Shown: positions 1 through 9,843 of the stretch, one piece after another
Layout of the letters: each line of letters begins with the position of its first letter
Numbering within the stretch: the stretch's first letter is position 1
Assembly (NCBI RefSeq): GCF_000953715.1
Contig: NZ_LN824141.1
Location: forward strand, 1,924,501 to 1,988,500
Length of the DNA: 64,000 bases
Origin: Defluviitoga tunisiensis
Lineage (GTDB): Bacteria; Thermotogota; Thermotogae; Petrotogales; Petrotogaceae
Direction of reading: 5' to 3'
Position numbers and translations under genes: made by a program
The notes under the pieces: generated by a model
Databases searched by the model: none
Told to the model about the DNA's origin: nothing
Seen by the model: only the letters and a program-made list of their open reading frames with translations

Positions 1-803
1 GAAACGACTTTGAAATACCTCCACCTGGTGATATTAGAAATAATATTTTGGCATTGGCAGAAAAAGAATCTTTGTTGACTAAATTACTTGATTATAGATT
101 TAATGAAGGATTCTTAAAAAATCATAATCTTGGTAACATAATTTTGTTAGCATTAACTCGAATGAATAATAACAATTTTCCTCTTGCTATAAAAACTTTG
201 TCAGAAGCACTAAAAATTAAAGGAAGAGTGTACCCTTCTTCTTTAGATTTGATAAGGTTAGCCGCAGAATTTGAAGATGGAGAAATTTCATTTGGAGAAA
301 CTTGCATAGTGTCCAAAAATAAAAGAATAAAACGAATATGGCTTGATGGAAATGCTGAAGCATTTGAAGAAAGTGTCTTAGCTATAAAAAACGCTGATTT
401 GATAGTTTTGGGTCCGGGAAGTCTATATACTAGTATCATTCCAAATATATTGGTTGATGGTATTAGAAATGCCATCAATACAAATCATAATAAAAAGGTT
501 TACGTAGCAAATATTATGACTCAACCAGGAGAAACTACTGGTTACACCTTAAAGGATCATGTTAATGAAATAGAAAATTATCTTGGGCAAAGATTGGATT
601 ATATAATTGCGAATAGTTCTAATTTACCCATACAAGTTATAGATAGATACAAGGAAATGGGTGCAACCCAAGTTTTAATAGATATTGATGGTGATCAAAG
701 GCTGATCAAATCTGATTTGGTATATATAATAAATCAAGAAAGACCTATTGTTAGGCACGATCCAAAAAAAATTTCTGAGTTGATTGTAAAATGTATAAAT
801 TGA
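1..803 (+). CDS. yvcK: YvcK/CofD-like gluconeogenesis factor, 5' end cut by window
   Basis: The reading frame is open to the left edge (first full codon at 3), so the N-terminal nucleotide-binding part is missing. The visible part begins with the family motif PPPGDIRN and continues through VLGPGSLYTSIIPN, which is typical of the YvcK (UPF0052) branch of the CofD fold. Known YvcK proteins bind UDP-sugars and control carbon partitioning and cell-wall synthesis; F420 synthesis is not expected. The gene overlaps the start of whiA by 13 bases. In many bacteria yvcK and whiA are adjacent in a rapZ-yvcK-whiA cluster, so rapZ may lie just outside the window. An internal TTG at 48 is not the true start, because conserved residues precede it. 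Confidence 0.9.
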   Translation, partial: NDFEIPPPGDIRNNILALAEKESLLTKLLDYRFNEGFLKNHNLGNIILLALTRMNNNNFPLAIKTLSEALKIKGRVYPSSLDLIRLAAEFEDGEISFGETCIVSKNKRIKRIWLDGNAEAFEESVLAIKNADLIVLGPGSLYTSIIPNILVDGIRNAINTNHNKKVYVANIMTQPGETTGYTLKDHVNEIENYLGQRLDYIIANSSNLPIQVIDRYKEMGATQVLIDIDGDQRLIKSDLVYIINQERPIVRHDPKKISELIVKCIN

Positions 804-1726
804 GTTCATTTTCCGAAAAAGTTAAACTTTCTTTAGTTAACTCCAAAATTCTATTTCCAGAAGCGGAGTTTTTTGGTTTTTTTGTAGGTAGAGGAGAAAG
901 TTTCGAATATCATAACGAAAAGTTAATAAAGATAAAAGCTACGTCAATGAATAGTTTAAAAAGATTGTATAAAATTACAAAGATTTTTTATCCTGAAAAA
1001 ATTGAATACAAATCCTATAACGATAAAAGATTAGACTTAGGAAGCACAGGAATAGTTTATCTAAACAAAGAACTTATAGAAAAAAGCTTAAAAGATTTTT
1101 GTTTCTCATTTGAAAAAGATAAATTTCCACCCTTTTTGAAAAAAGATCCTCTTATTTTTGGTTCTTTTTTGAAGGGGTTGTTTCTTTCTTGTGGTTCAAT
1201 TTCCGTAAAAAACTCATACCATATGGAATTCAACTTACAAAAAATCAATAAAAGCTTTCTTAACGATATAGCTAAAACTTTTAGAGACCTTGTTGGGGTA
1301 AAAGCTAATCTTTTGATTAAAGATGAAAAGGCAAAAATATATATCAAAGCAAGAGAAGATATTTTAAATATATTGGAATTACTAGGAGCTAAAGAGGCAG
1401 TTTCTGAATTATACAAGCTAATAGGTGTAAGAAACATAAGAGGCAACGTTACTAGAACCGTAAACTTAATCTCAGCTAATGCAGAAAAAACTGTAAAAAG
1501 TTCCTTGAAACAGATCAACGATATACTGACAATAGATAAAACAATCGGTCTTGAGAGTTTACCCGACGATCTTAAACAAGTAGCATTTTATCGTTTAAAT
1601 AACCGTGAAGCTAGCTTAAGTACGATTGCTGAAGCACTTGGAATTAAAAAATCCACACTATATCATAAGTTCAATAAAATTTCTAAGATTGCTAATTCTT
1701 TAGATAGCGCTGGGGAAAATGATTGA
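791..1726 (+). CDS. whiA: WhiA-type DNA-binding protein
   Basis: This 311-residue protein has the expected length for WhiA (former DUF199). It has an N-terminal LAGLIDADG-homing-endonuclease-like fold and a C-terminal helix-turn-helix (about 225-305, with NREASLSTIAEALGIKKSTL). WhiA regulates sporulation genes in Streptomyces and division or chromosome segregation in other Gram-positives; Thermotoga WhiA is known structurally. The role here is unknown but probably linked to envelope or cell cycle. The ATG at 791 lies within the end of yvcK, which indicates translational coupling. Recognition rests on overall length, the HTH and the neighbouring yvcK. Confidence 0.9.
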   Translation: MYKLSSFSEKVKLSLVNSKILFPEAEFFGFFVGRGESFEYHNEKLIKIKATSMNSLKRLYKITKIFYPEKIEYKSYNDKRLDLGSTGIVYLNKELIEKSLKDFCFSFEKDKFPPFLKKDPLIFGSFLKGLFLSCGSISVKNSYHMEFNLQKINKSFLNDIAKTFRDLVGVKANLLIKDEKAKIYIKAREDILNILELLGAKEAVSELYKLIGVRNIRGNVTRTVNLISANAEKTVKSSLKQINDILTIDKTIGLESLPDDLKQVAFYRLNNREASLSTIAEALGIKKSTLYHKFNKISKIANSLDSAGEND

Positions 1727-1760
1727 TTTTATAAAAAGACTCGAATAAGGCGGTGCGATT

Positions 1761-2213
1761 GTGAGATGCCCCTTTTGTGGTTTTGAAGAGACAAAGGTTC
1801 TTGATTCAAGACCAGTTGGAAAAGGTTCTTCTATAAGAAGAAGAAGAGAATGCCTTCGATGCGAAGGCAGATTTACTACATATGAAAGATATGAACAAAA
1901 TAACATAAGAATAATCAAAAAAGACGGCAGACGCGAATTATATAACAGACAAAAACTAATGCTAGGTATTGTAAAAGCTTGTGAAAAAACTCCTGTAACA
2001 ACTGAGCAAATAGAAGAAATCGTTGACAATATTGAAGAACAACTAAGAAAAAGTGGTAAGTCTGAAATTTCTTCGTCTGAAATAGGAGATAAAGTTATGG
2101 AACAACTAAAACAAATTGATCAAGTAGCATATGTTAGATTTGCTTCTGTTTATAGAGAATTTCGCGATCTTGATGGATTTTTAAACGCTATTAAAGAATT
2201 AAAGGATAACTGA
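1761..2213 (+). CDS. nrdR: NrdR ribonucleotide reductase repressor
   Basis: This 150-residue protein starts at GTG. A zinc ribbon ([18 protein letters not shown], then [12 protein letters not shown]) is followed by an ATP-cone domain (about 47-137). NrdR represses ribonucleotide reductase genes by sensing ATP/dATP and binding NrdR boxes. No reductase gene lies in the window. It is followed after 15 bases by greA and probably shares its transcript. Confidence 0.95.
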   Translation: MRCPFCGFEETKVLDSRPVGKGSSIRRRRECLRCEGRFTTYERYEQNNIRIIKKDGRRELYNRQKLMLGIVKACEKTPVTTEQIEEIVDNIEEQLRKSGKSEISSSEIGDKVMEQLKQIDQVAYVRFASVYREFRDLDGFLNAIKELKDN

Positions 2214-2228
2214 GGGAGGAAATCAAAA

Positions 2229-2708
2229 GTGGCCGAAGAAGTGTACAAACTTACCCGCGAAGGGTATGAGAAACTCAAGAAAGAAAGAGATGAGTTAAAA
2301 AAGAAGCTAATGGGAGAAATTGCTGAAAGAATAAAAGAAGCAAGAGAACTTGGAGATTTGTCAGAAAATAGTGAATATGAAGAAGCTAAAAATGAACAAG
2401 GAAAAATAGACTCAAGAATAAAAGAGATAGAGTATATTCTAGATCATGCTGAAGTAATTGAAAACAATGGAAATTCAGATAATTCAAAAGTTGATTTAGG
2501 AAAACGTGTCAAAATCAAAGATTATCGTTTAAATCAAGATCAAGAATTTATCTTAGTTACTGCTCAAGAAGCTAACCTTTCAGAAAAGAAAATTAGTGTC
2601 GATTCACCTATAGGAAGAGCAATTTTAGGTCGTAAAAAAGGAGACATCATAAAAATTAAAACCGCGAAAGGTGACTATAAAAAGATTGAAATAAAAGACA
2701 TTTTTTAA
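2229..2708 (+). CDS. greA: Transcription elongation factor GreA
   Basis: This 159-residue protein has an N-terminal antiparallel coiled coil (about 8-75), whose tip carries the acidic [12 protein letters not shown] signature. The C-terminal FKBP-like domain (80-159) includes [14 protein letters not shown]. GreA stimulates RNA cleavage in backtracked RNA polymerase. The start is GTG, preceded by a strong GAGGGAGGA ribosome binding site at 2212-2220. Confidence 0.97.
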   Translation: MAEEVYKLTREGYEKLKKERDELKKKLMGEIAERIKEARELGDLSENSEYEEAKNEQGKIDSRIKEIEYILDHAEVIENNGNSDNSKVDLGKRVKIKDYRLNQDQEFILVTAQEANLSEKKISVDSPIGRAILGRKKGDIIKIKTAKGDYKKIEIKDIF

Positions 2709-2741
2709 TATGAAGAACTCAAGCAATATAGGAGGCAAATA

Positions 2742-4253
2742 ATGGACTTAAGAAAACAAAGATTAAACCAAATAACAGAACTAAGAGAAAAGGGGTTTGA
2801 ACCATATAAATATAAATTTACCAAAGATTACAATTCTCAACAGATAAAAGAATTATTTGAAAGTAGGATTAAACCCGAACAACTTTTAGAAAATGAAATC
2901 TTTAATTATGCCGGGAGAATAATGACTATAAGAAAACATGGTAAATCTGCTTTTGCTGATCTAAAAGATGACTTTGGGCGAATACAGGCATACATTAGAT
3001 TAGATCAAGTTGGTGAAAAAAGTTACGATTTTTTCAAAAAATATATTGATACCGGTGATTGGATAGGCATTAAATGTTACCCTTTCAAAACAAAGACTGG
3101 AGAATTAACACTATTAGCATTAGAATTAGAACTATTATCAAAAGCTGTAAGACCTCTTCCTGAAAAATGGCATGGCTTAAAGGACAAAGAAATTAGATAC
3201 AGACAACGATATGTTGATATGATTGCTAATGACGATGTAATAGATACATTCAGAACCCGATTCTTAATTATAAAGTACATAAGAGATTTTTTAAATGAAA
3301 GAGGATTCTTAGAAGTAGAAACACCCGTCCTTCAGACAGTAATGGGTGGAGCTAATGCAAGACCATTCATCACACATTTAAATGTTTATGACATAGATAT
3401 GTATTTAAGAATAGCTACTGAACTACACTTGAAACGAATGGTTGTTGGAGGAATGGAAAAAATTTATGAAATTGGTAAAATTTTCAGAAATGAGGGAGTT
3501 TCCAACAAACATAATCCAGAGTTTACTACTATAGAACTTTATCAAGCTTATGCAGATTATAACGATATAATGAATCTAACAGAGGAATTACTATGTCATG
3601 TTACAAATAAAATCCATGGAACATCAAAGATAATCTATCAAGGACAAGAGTTAGACTTTAAACCTCCGTTCAAAAGAGTTAAAATGTGTGATTTTATCAA
3701 AGATAATCTTGGCATCGATATACTTGAATCCACTGATGAAGAGCTAAAAAACTTTTTGAAAGAAAAAGGCCAAGCTGTAGAAATAGAAGATAGATACCAC
3801 TATATTGATAAAATATGGGATTTAGTCGAAGACAAATTGATACAACCAACATTTGTAATAGATTATCCTATAGAAATCTCACCCTTAGCGAAAAGGAAAA
3901 GAGATGATCCTAGACTCACGGAAAGATTTGAGCTAATAATAAATGGTAAAGAGATAGCAAATGCCTTCTCAGAACTTAATGATCCTCAAGATCAATTTGA
4001 AAGATTTAAAAATCAGATGAAACTAAAAGAATTGGGTGATGAAGAAGCTCAAATGATGGATCTTGATTTTATAAGAGCTTTAGAATATGGACTTCCCCCT
4101 ACTGGTGGATTAGGAATAGGTATTGATAGATTTTGCATGCTTTTAACAGATACACCAACAATAAGAGACATTATTCCATTTCCAATTGTAAAGCCAATGT
4201 CGTTTGAAGACGAAGAAGCCATGTTAGAAGAAGACATCAATGAAGAACAATAA
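2742..4253 (+). CDS. lysS: Lysyl-tRNA synthetase, class II
   Basis: This 503-residue class II synthetase has an OB-fold anticodon-binding domain (about 55-150; [19 protein letters not shown]). The catalytic core carries motif 1 around [10 protein letters not shown], motif 2 [15 protein letters not shown] and motif 3 [15 protein letters not shown]. It charges tRNA-Lys. It has an AGGAGG ribosome binding site and lies 33 bases after greA. Confidence 0.98.
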   Translation: MDLRKQRLNQITELREKGFEPYKYKFTKDYNSQQIKELFESRIKPEQLLENEIFNYAGRIMTIRKHGKSAFADLKDDFGRIQAYIRLDQVGEKSYDFFKKYIDTGDWIGIKCYPFKTKTGELTLLALELELLSKAVRPLPEKWHGLKDKEIRYRQRYVDMIANDDVIDTFRTRFLIIKYIRDFLNERGFLEVETPVLQTVMGGANARPFITHLNVYDIDMYLRIATELHLKRMVVGGMEKIYEIGKIFRNEGVSNKHNPEFTTIELYQAYADYNDIMNLTEELLCHVTNKIHGTSKIIYQGQELDFKPPFKRVKMCDFIKDNLGIDILESTDEELKNFLKEKGQAVEIEDRYHYIDKIWDLVEDKLIQPTFVIDYPIEISPLAKRKRDDPRLTERFELIINGKEIANAFSELNDPQDQFERFKNQMKLKELGDEEAQMMDLDFIRALEYGLPPTGGLGIGIDRFCMLLTDTPTIRDIIPFPIVKPMSFEDEEAMLEEDINEEQ

Positions 4254-4346
4254 GTGTTTGTAGGCAGTATATTATTGTTAACAATTCTCTATAATCTTTA
4301 TATTCTCAAAAGTTTTTAAAGGCAATAGTTAAGGGAGGAATTAATC

Positions 4347-4541
4347 GTGGCAAGAAAATGTGAAATATGTGGAAAAGAGCCTAAATCAGGAAATACCGTT
4401 GCTAAATCAAAAGTTATTACAAAAAGAACATGGGCACCAAATTTGCAAAAGATAAGAATTATCACTTCAGATGGTTCTGTCAAAAGAAAATACGTATGTA
4501 CAAGATGCTTAAAATCAGGAAAAGTGCAAAAAGCTGTATAA
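4347..4541 (+). CDS. rpmB: Ribosomal protein bL28
   Basis: This 64-residue basic protein begins ARKCEICGKEPKSGNTVAKS and contains a CxxC...CTRC zinc-binding set (C5, C8, C51, C54), so it is the zinc-containing form of L28. The GTG start at 4347 has AAGGGAGG upstream. It is followed directly by a strong symmetric terminator. Confidence 0.97.
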   Translation: MARKCEICGKEPKSGNTVAKSKVITKRTWAPNLQKIRIITSDGSVKRKYVCTRCLKSGKVQKAV

Positions 4542-4546
4542 AATTC

Positions 4547-4578
4547 AAAACATCGGCCATAATTGGCCGATGTTTTTA
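4547..4578 (+). terminator. Rho-independent terminator after rpmB
   Basis: A perfect 13-bp stem (AAAACATCGGCCA paired with TGGCCGATGTTTT) surrounds a TAAT loop and ends in a T-run. The stem is flanked by A and T tracts, so it could also stop the minus-strand tRNA transcript. Confidence 0.9.
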
Positions 4579-4606
4579 TATGCATAAATATTGATATAGA
4601 AAATAG

Positions 4607-4683
4607 TGGCGTGCCTGGCCGGATTTGAACCGGCAACCTCCGGATCCGCAGTCCAACGCTCTATCCAATTGAGCTACAGGCAC
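4607..4683 (-). tRNA. tRNA-Arg (anticodon GCG)
   Basis: The cloverleaf on the minus strand has acceptor GTGCCTG paired with CAGGCAC, D-arm GCTC...GAGC and anticodon stem TTGGA/TCCGG. The loop is CTGCGGA (anticodon GCG), the T-arm CCGGTTCAAATCCGG, and G73 is followed by an encoded CCA. Length is 77 nt. Most bacteria read CGU/CGC with an ACG (inosine) anticodon, so GCG is noteworthy. Confidence 0.93.
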
Positions 4684-4694
4684 ATACAATAAAC

Positions 4695-4786
<92 letters not shown>

Positions 4787-4815
4787 GTAGTTGGATTATT
4801 CTATTATCTTGATTA

Positions 4816-4844
4816 ATTATAACATTAATAATATACTCTGTCAA
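4816..4844 (-). promoter_or_regulatory. Consensus sigma-70 promoter of the tRNA-Ser/tRNA-Arg unit
   Basis: On the minus strand TTGACA (4839-4844) and TATAAT (4816-4821) are separated by exactly 17 bases, a perfect consensus. The -35 box starts 3 bases beyond the stop codon of the diguanylate cyclase gene, so the tRNAs have their own promoter. Confidence 0.85.
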
Positions 4845-4846
4845 GA

Positions 4847-6553
4847 TTACGTGCTTTTATCTTTGCTTTTCTTCATCTCATACATCTTATTATCTGCTGC
4901 TTTTATAAGATCTTCTATATCTAAGTCTTTTTCAAAATCATTGTATTCACATATACCATAGCTTAAATCTATCCTCATATCTTCATCAATTTTTATATTA
5001 TTAAGAGCTTCTTTGATCCTATTTACGATCTTTTCGGCATCTTGCTTTCTTGCACTTGGTAACCCTAATACGAACTCATCTCCACCAACCCTTATTAAAA
5101 TATCACTATCTCTAATAGAATTTCTAATTATATCGGCAATTTTTCTCAAAACAAAATCCCCTGCATCATGACCAAAATTATCATTAATCGTTTTTAAATT
5201 ATCAACATCTATAAAAATTACACTCAAGGGTTCTTTTTTTAATTTAGCAATTTCTAATGATTTTTCTAAAGCTAAAAACCCTGCTCTTCTATTATATGCA
5301 TCAGTTAAATCATCTATAGTCGCATATTTTCTAAGGAGTTCTTCAAACTTTTTCCTTTGAGTTATATCGGTTATTATTAGAATTATCTCTTCTGCCTCTC
5401 CATCATATGATAACCCAGTAACGAAGGCATAGACATATTCATTGTTTTTATTTATTAGTTTACATTCAAAAGAAACTGTTCCTTCCTTTTTATTCTTTAA
5501 TTCATTTATCTTTTCTTCAAATAAAGACATATGATCTTTATCAACAATATTTTTAATAGAATCAATATTTTCTGGCATATTTAAAGAAGTATAAAAAAAT
5601 GTATTAGCTAATTTGAATTTATAATTACTATCAATAACGACTAGACCTTGATCCATGTTATCTATAATTTTCTGCAAATAATTTTTGCCTTCTGCGATCT
5701 CTTTAAACTTTTCTTCACATTCTTTTACTAAAGTATATATACCTATCATAAAGTTGGGAAGCCCTAATCTATCTCTTTCAATAACAACCCCTCTAGAAAA
5801 GAAATATTTATAATCTTCTTTTACATCTTTTATCCTATAAAACGATGAGAATGTCTCTGATCTTTCAAAAAAATGTTCTTTAATATTATAAATTATTTTT
5901 TCTTGGTCTTCTTCATGAATATGTTCCATAATCTTTTCAAAACTTCCTTTAAATGGATCTACTTGATATCCTAATAGAATTTTATACATCTCGTCATAAA
6001 CTATCTTACCTGTTAAAATATCCCATTGCCAAATACCAATCCCCGATTTTTGAATTGCTTTTTCAGCAATTGTTCGATCTCTTTTTAAATTTTCTATCTC
6101 TTTTTGATATTGAACATACTCGCTCAAATCCCTACCTATCAAAATAAAATAAAGAATTTCATTTTGAAAAAAATTTTTTAACTTAAATTCAAAAGGAATT
6201 TTATCTCCATTTTTCGCCAAAAACTGATCTTTAAAAATCCAAAGCTTATTTATATTTTTTTTGTTAAAAAAGTATTCTAATAAGTTCTTGGTTTTATCTT
6301 GGAAAAACTCAAAAACAAATTTTTTGTCTAATTCCTCCTTTGAGTACCCATAACTTGTCACTATATTATTAACAAACACTATCTTTCCTTCGTTATTAAT
6401 AATAAATATCAACTCATTTAATTCATCTAAAAGTAAAATTGAACTTTTATCAAACCCTCTAATCTCATCTTTATAAAAGCAATTGTTATTTTTTTCTAGT
6501 TCAGATAAAAGAAAATCCCTTTCGCCCTTTGAAAGCCTAGTATCTTCATCCAT
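4847..6553 (-). CDS. Diguanylate cyclase with tandem PAS domains
   Basis: This 568-residue protein has no membrane segment, so it is probably cytosolic. It has three PAS-like regions (about 40-150, 160-285 and 290-395; the second holds GIWQWDILTGKIVYD). A GGDEF domain (about 400-565) follows, with intact active site RVGGDEFVLGLP at about 488. An inhibitory-site RDSD sits exactly five residues before GGDEF. It should make cyclic di-GMP from GTP in response to a small ligand, redox state or oxygen; the signal cannot be read from sequence. It lies 34 bases after the BTAD regulator and is the last gene of the secreted-protein cluster. GGGGGAG precedes the ATG. Confidence 0.9.
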   Translation of the reverse strand: MDEDTRLSKGERDFLLSELEKNNNCFYKDEIRGFDKSSILLLDELNELIFIINNEGKIVFVNNIVTSYGYSKEELDKKFVFEFFQDKTKNLLEYFFNKKNINKLWIFKDQFLAKNGDKIPFEFKLKNFFQNEILYFILIGRDLSEYVQYQKEIENLKRDRTIAEKAIQKSGIGIWQWDILTGKIVYDEMYKILLGYQVDPFKGSFEKIMEHIHEEDQEKIIYNIKEHFFERSETFSSFYRIKDVKEDYKYFFSRGVVIERDRLGLPNFMIGIYTLVKECEEKFKEIAEGKNYLQKIIDNMDQGLVVIDSNYKFKLANTFFYTSLNMPENIDSIKNIVDKDHMSLFEEKINELKNKKEGTVSFECKLINKNNEYVYAFVTGLSYDGEAEEIILIITDITQRKKFEELLRKYATIDDLTDAYNRRAGFLALEKSLEIAKLKKEPLSVIFIDVDNLKTINDNFGHDAGDFVLRKIADIIRNSIRDSDILIRVGGDEFVLGLPSARKQDAEKIVNRIKEALNNIKIDEDMRIDLSYGICEYNDFEKDLDIEDLIKAADNKMYEMKKSKDKST

Positions 6554-6587
6554 AAATAACTATCTCCCCCATTTCAAAAATAAGTCA

Positions 6588-7616
6588 TTACTCGACATTG
6601 ATTATTGAAAATTCAATCTTTTCTTCATTAAAAAAATCTGATACTTTTTTAACCACTACTTCCCTACTTTCTTTTACATCCTTTATACCTCTAAATATAA
6701 TTTTCAATTCATCTCCACCAAAATAAATTACATCTTCTCTTCTAATTTGCTCACAAAACTTATCTAAAATACTTTTATCTACTTTCTTTTTTAATTTTAG
6801 TTCTATCATTACATAATCCTTATCTCTTTTAAGTCTTTCTAAATCCAAAATAATATTAAATAGATCAAGGGAAAGAACATTTCCATTTCTTTCTATATTT
6901 GGGGTTTCTAAAGTACTATAATTAACATTCTTCTGAGAAACGGGGTACTCATTATATCCAAAGAATTCTTTGTATTGATTAAATAAGCTAATTGCCTTAT
7001 CTTTTTCATGATTATTTTCATAAAATCTTATCAAACTAAGCCATGCATCTTCTCGCTGTGAATAATAAAAAGCCTTTTGTAGGTAATATTGGGCATCAAT
7101 TTTGTCCTTTAATTGTTCGTATAAATAACCTATTTCAAGCAAAACATCAATGTACAGCCTCTTGAAATATTCCTTCTGATCCCTTACCCATTCATCGTAT
7201 ACATTTTCATCAAATAAATCACCCTTATAAAGAGAAGATGCCTTTAAAAGTAAAAATAATCTTCTATTAATCTCTTTTTCTTTAAAAGCTTCGTCATATA
7301 ATTTAAGAAATTCTTCAAAATCAATGTAAATATCCTTCATTGAAAATAAGCAATAATCTTCCTTAATTCCTAGTTCTTCGCTACTAATATCCAGTTGTTT
7401 TCTTATGTAATACAAGGTCGTATTTAGGTTTAATCTTGCGCTTTCGTCATCAAAGCCAGGCCAAAAAATATCGTATATATCTAAAAGAGGAACCTTCTTA
7501 TTTTTATTTAATAACAAAAACTTAAAAAGCTCCATAGCTTTCCTTGACTTGAAGCTTTCAATTTTTTTATCTTCTTTATAAATAGCGAATTCACCAAATG
7601 TAAATACTTTTAACAT
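6588..7616 (-). CDS. BTAD (SARP-like) transcriptional regulator with degenerate GGDEF tail
   Basis: The protein has 342 residues. The N-terminal winged-helix DNA-binding domain (1-90) carries FKSRKAMELFKFLLLN and LNTTLYYIRKQL. A bacterial transcriptional activator TPR domain (about 95-220; LYKGDLFDENVYDEWV) follows, as in SARP and AfsR regulators. The last ~90 residues contain RREDVIYFGGDEL at 292-304, which resembles the RxxD...GGDEF region of a diguanylate cyclase but is shorter. It is probably a sensor or interaction module rather than an enzyme. No NB-ARC ATPase is fused. It probably regulates the adjacent secreted-protein genes; this is inferred from position only. Confidence 0.8.
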   Translation of the reverse strand: MLKVFTFGEFAIYKEDKKIESFKSRKAMELFKFLLLNKNKKVPLLDIYDIFWPGFDDESARLNLNTTLYYIRKQLDISSEELGIKEDYCLFSMKDIYIDFEEFLKLYDEAFKEKEINRRLFLLLKASSLYKGDLFDENVYDEWVRDQKEYFKRLYIDVLLEIGYLYEQLKDKIDAQYYLQKAFYYSQREDAWLSLIRFYENNHEKDKAISLFNQYKEFFGYNEYPVSQKNVNYSTLETPNIERNGNVLSLDLFNIILDLERLKRDKDYVMIELKLKKKVDKSILDKFCEQIRREDVIYFGGDELKIIFRGIKDVKESREVVVKKVSDFFNEEKIEFSIINVE

Positions 7617-7657
7617 TTTTTTTTTTCACCTAATCATTTAATTATTTCATTGTCTAC

Positions 7658-8623
7658 TTAAAAATCAATTGATACACTTGTAAAAAAAGAACCTTGATTT
7701 GATATAAAATTATATCCAAAAAGCATATTATAATTTATATTCTCATAATTTCCATTCAAACCAAAATTAAAATCAAAATCATATTTTTTCTCAAAATAAG
7801 ATAGACCAAAGCCTAGTATAAAATTACTTTTTAATTTTTCATTCAATAACTCAAAAGAATCAAAATGTTTATACGTTACTACACTAAAATCTCCATAAAA
7901 ATCCATACTATTATCGGAAAAGGCAAACGGTACAAAATTAGCAATAAATTCAAATGAATCTATATGAGTTTTATCATTTAAAAATATATAAAAAGCATCG
8001 TTTTGAGCATAAATACCTAATTTCAAACCTTTAATGATTCCACCAAAATAAAAACCTAATTGCTCCCTATTAAAAATATTTCTAGTTCCAACAAATACCA
8101 TATCATTTAACTCTAATTCTATCTCAGGAGAAAAATCTTTATTGAAGTTAGCAAAATCCATATAAGAGCCTTTAATTGTGACTCTATTTTCCTTAGAAGG
8201 TTCTTCTTTGCTTCCTACAAATTCTAACTTGTCAATATCATTAACGTTTACATATATATCAAGCATTTTTTCTGCATCATCAACATTATACATTACAGAA
8301 GCTATATAATTTTTTTGTCCTTTTAATAAATCAAAAGTATCTTCAAAATATAAATTTGTGCTTTTAATAACTATCTTTGTTCTTACAACATTCCCTAAAT
8401 TATTTAAAGGCGTTATTGTAAAAGATAAATCTACTACCCCGCTTGATTCAAAATTTAATGAATATCCATGAATAACTGCAATACTTCCCAAAACACTTTC
8501 AGATCTACTATCTCCGTTGAGCATAGAATATATAGCATAGTTATACATCTGAGAACTTTGACTAAAAATAATCAAAGAAAAAAACAGTATACTAATTACA
8601 ATCAAAAAGATATTTTTCTTCAT
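7658..8623 (-). CDS. Secreted protein, probable outer-membrane beta-barrel
   Basis: This 321-residue protein has a clear signal peptide (MKKNIFLIVISILFFSLIIFSQ). The C-terminal half (about 175-321) is made of alternating polar/aromatic strands such as LGIYAQNDAFYIFL and the terminal FFTSVSIDF. A terminal Phe is characteristic of outer-membrane barrels. I do not recognise the family. Its start overlaps the end of the secretin-like gene by 4 bases (ATGA), so the two are translationally coupled. Confidence 0.65.
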   Translation of the reverse strand: MKKNIFLIVISILFFSLIIFSQSSQMYNYAIYSMLNGDSRSESVLGSIAVIHGYSLNFESSGVVDLSFTITPLNNLGNVVRTKIVIKSTNLYFEDTFDLLKGQKNYIASVMYNVDDAEKMLDIYVNVNDIDKLEFVGSKEEPSKENRVTIKGSYMDFANFNKDFSPEIELELNDMVFVGTRNIFNREQLGFYFGGIIKGLKLGIYAQNDAFYIFLNDKTHIDSFEFIANFVPFAFSDNSMDFYGDFSVVTYKHFDSFELLNEKLKSNFILGFGLSYFEKKYDFDFNFGLNGNYENINYNMLFGYNFISNQGSFFTSVSIDF

Positions 8624-9789
8624 TTTATACCATCCCCTTGATCAAAAAGAGACGAGGTTAAAAAAATCATCAATCGTTTATTTTGATCTCGTTTTTCATT
8701 GTCTCCAAATAAAAATCTCAAAAAAGGTAAATCTTTTAAAAAACTAGTTCCACCTTTTTTAGAATAAAGCTGACTCATGTCTAAATCAGCTACTAATAAG
8801 ACCTCTGAAGGAAATACATTTACTTTAGTCTCTAATCGCGATTCAGAAATAATATAAGAATCTCTTTTAATATCCATAATATTTGAAGATTTTGTTTTAA
8901 AAGTTATTTGCAAAATGTCGTTTAAATATTTAGGAGTCATTTCTATTTCAATGCCATCTTCCAATGTTCTAAACTCTGTCCTGTACGACGAAACAAATAA
9001 TATAGTATCTATACTTTTCAAATACAAAGTAGCTTTTTCACCTGGCAAAACTTTCACACTCTGCTTAGTAATTAAATTAGCAGTTTCTGCTTTTTCGTAC
9101 ATCTCTATTTCGGCCTCAAAAAGATCCTGAATTGAAAAACCTATATTAGGATATGAATAATAAAAATTATTTTTTATACCGTCTTGATTAATTTTAAAAA
9201 CATTGCCTTTTATCGTCTCTGAAGAGCTTTCATTTGTCTCAAGAATATAGATTGTCAATTCAATGTAAGGTTCATTTTTGTCTAATTGCAGAACTAAATC
9301 TTCAATATAGCTTATTTTATCTCTTGGTGCATATACGACAAGTTCATTACTTTCTTTGTTTGCTTTTATATATTGCTGCAAAGTATCTGGAACTAACGAG
9401 ATGAATTTTTCGGTTGTGATGTATTTTAAAGGAAAAATTTTAACCTCTGCTAAATTCAAAAAATTATGACTTTTTGGATCAGCGAGGCCAACAAAATACA
9501 CACTTTCATCAATCTTTTTGTAAGAATATCCCCCAGGTAATAAAAGTAAATCTAAGACTGTTTCTAATTCGACGTCATAAAATTCTGCGGTAACTAATCC
9601 AGTTACATATTGATCAGTAAGTATAATAACTCCTGTTTGTAAAGAAATTTCGTTTAATGCTTCTATCAAATCGGTGTTATAAAAAACAGCTGTAACAATT
9701 GGTGAAGAAATTTCTTGAGATAGAGTCAAAACTGAAATTAATAAAATAAAAATCAATACCAATACGATTTTAAATTTGTTATTTTTCAT
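8620..9789 (-). CDS. Secretin-like protein (N0/STN, N1 and short secretin domain)
   Basis: This 389-residue protein has a signal peptide ending at about 25. An N0/STN-like domain (30-100; TDLIEALNEISLQTGVIILTD) is followed by an N1-like KH fold (105-170; VYAPRDKISYIEDLVLQLD). A reduced secretin C-domain (about 250-385) includes ATLYLKSIDT, FLKDLPFLRFLFG and KRLMIFLTSSLF. These match the C-terminal signature of type II/IV pilus secretins (PilQ/GspD). It is shorter than usual secretins (500-700 residues), so whether it forms a gated pore is uncertain. GGGGGG precedes the ATG. Confidence 0.78.
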   Translation of the reverse strand: MKNNKFKIVLVLIFILLISVLTLSQEISSPIVTAVFYNTDLIEALNEISLQTGVIILTDQYVTGLVTAEFYDVELETVLDLLLLPGGYSYKKIDESVYFVGLADPKSHNFLNLAEVKIFPLKYITTEKFISLVPDTLQQYIKANKESNELVVYAPRDKISYIEDLVLQLDKNEPYIELTIYILETNESSSETIKGNVFKINQDGIKNNFYYSYPNIGFSIQDLFEAEIEMYEKAETANLITKQSVKVLPGEKATLYLKSIDTILFVSSYRTEFRTLEDGIEIEMTPKYLNDILQITFKTKSSNIMDIKRDSYIISESRLETKVNVFPSEVLLVADLDMSQLYSKKGGTSFLKDLPFLRFLFGDNEKRDQNKRLMIFLTSSLFDQGDGIK

Positions 9790-9843
9790 AATGTCCCCCC
9801 TTTTTAAGGTTCTTTTAAATATTTACAATAATCCGATAACTAA

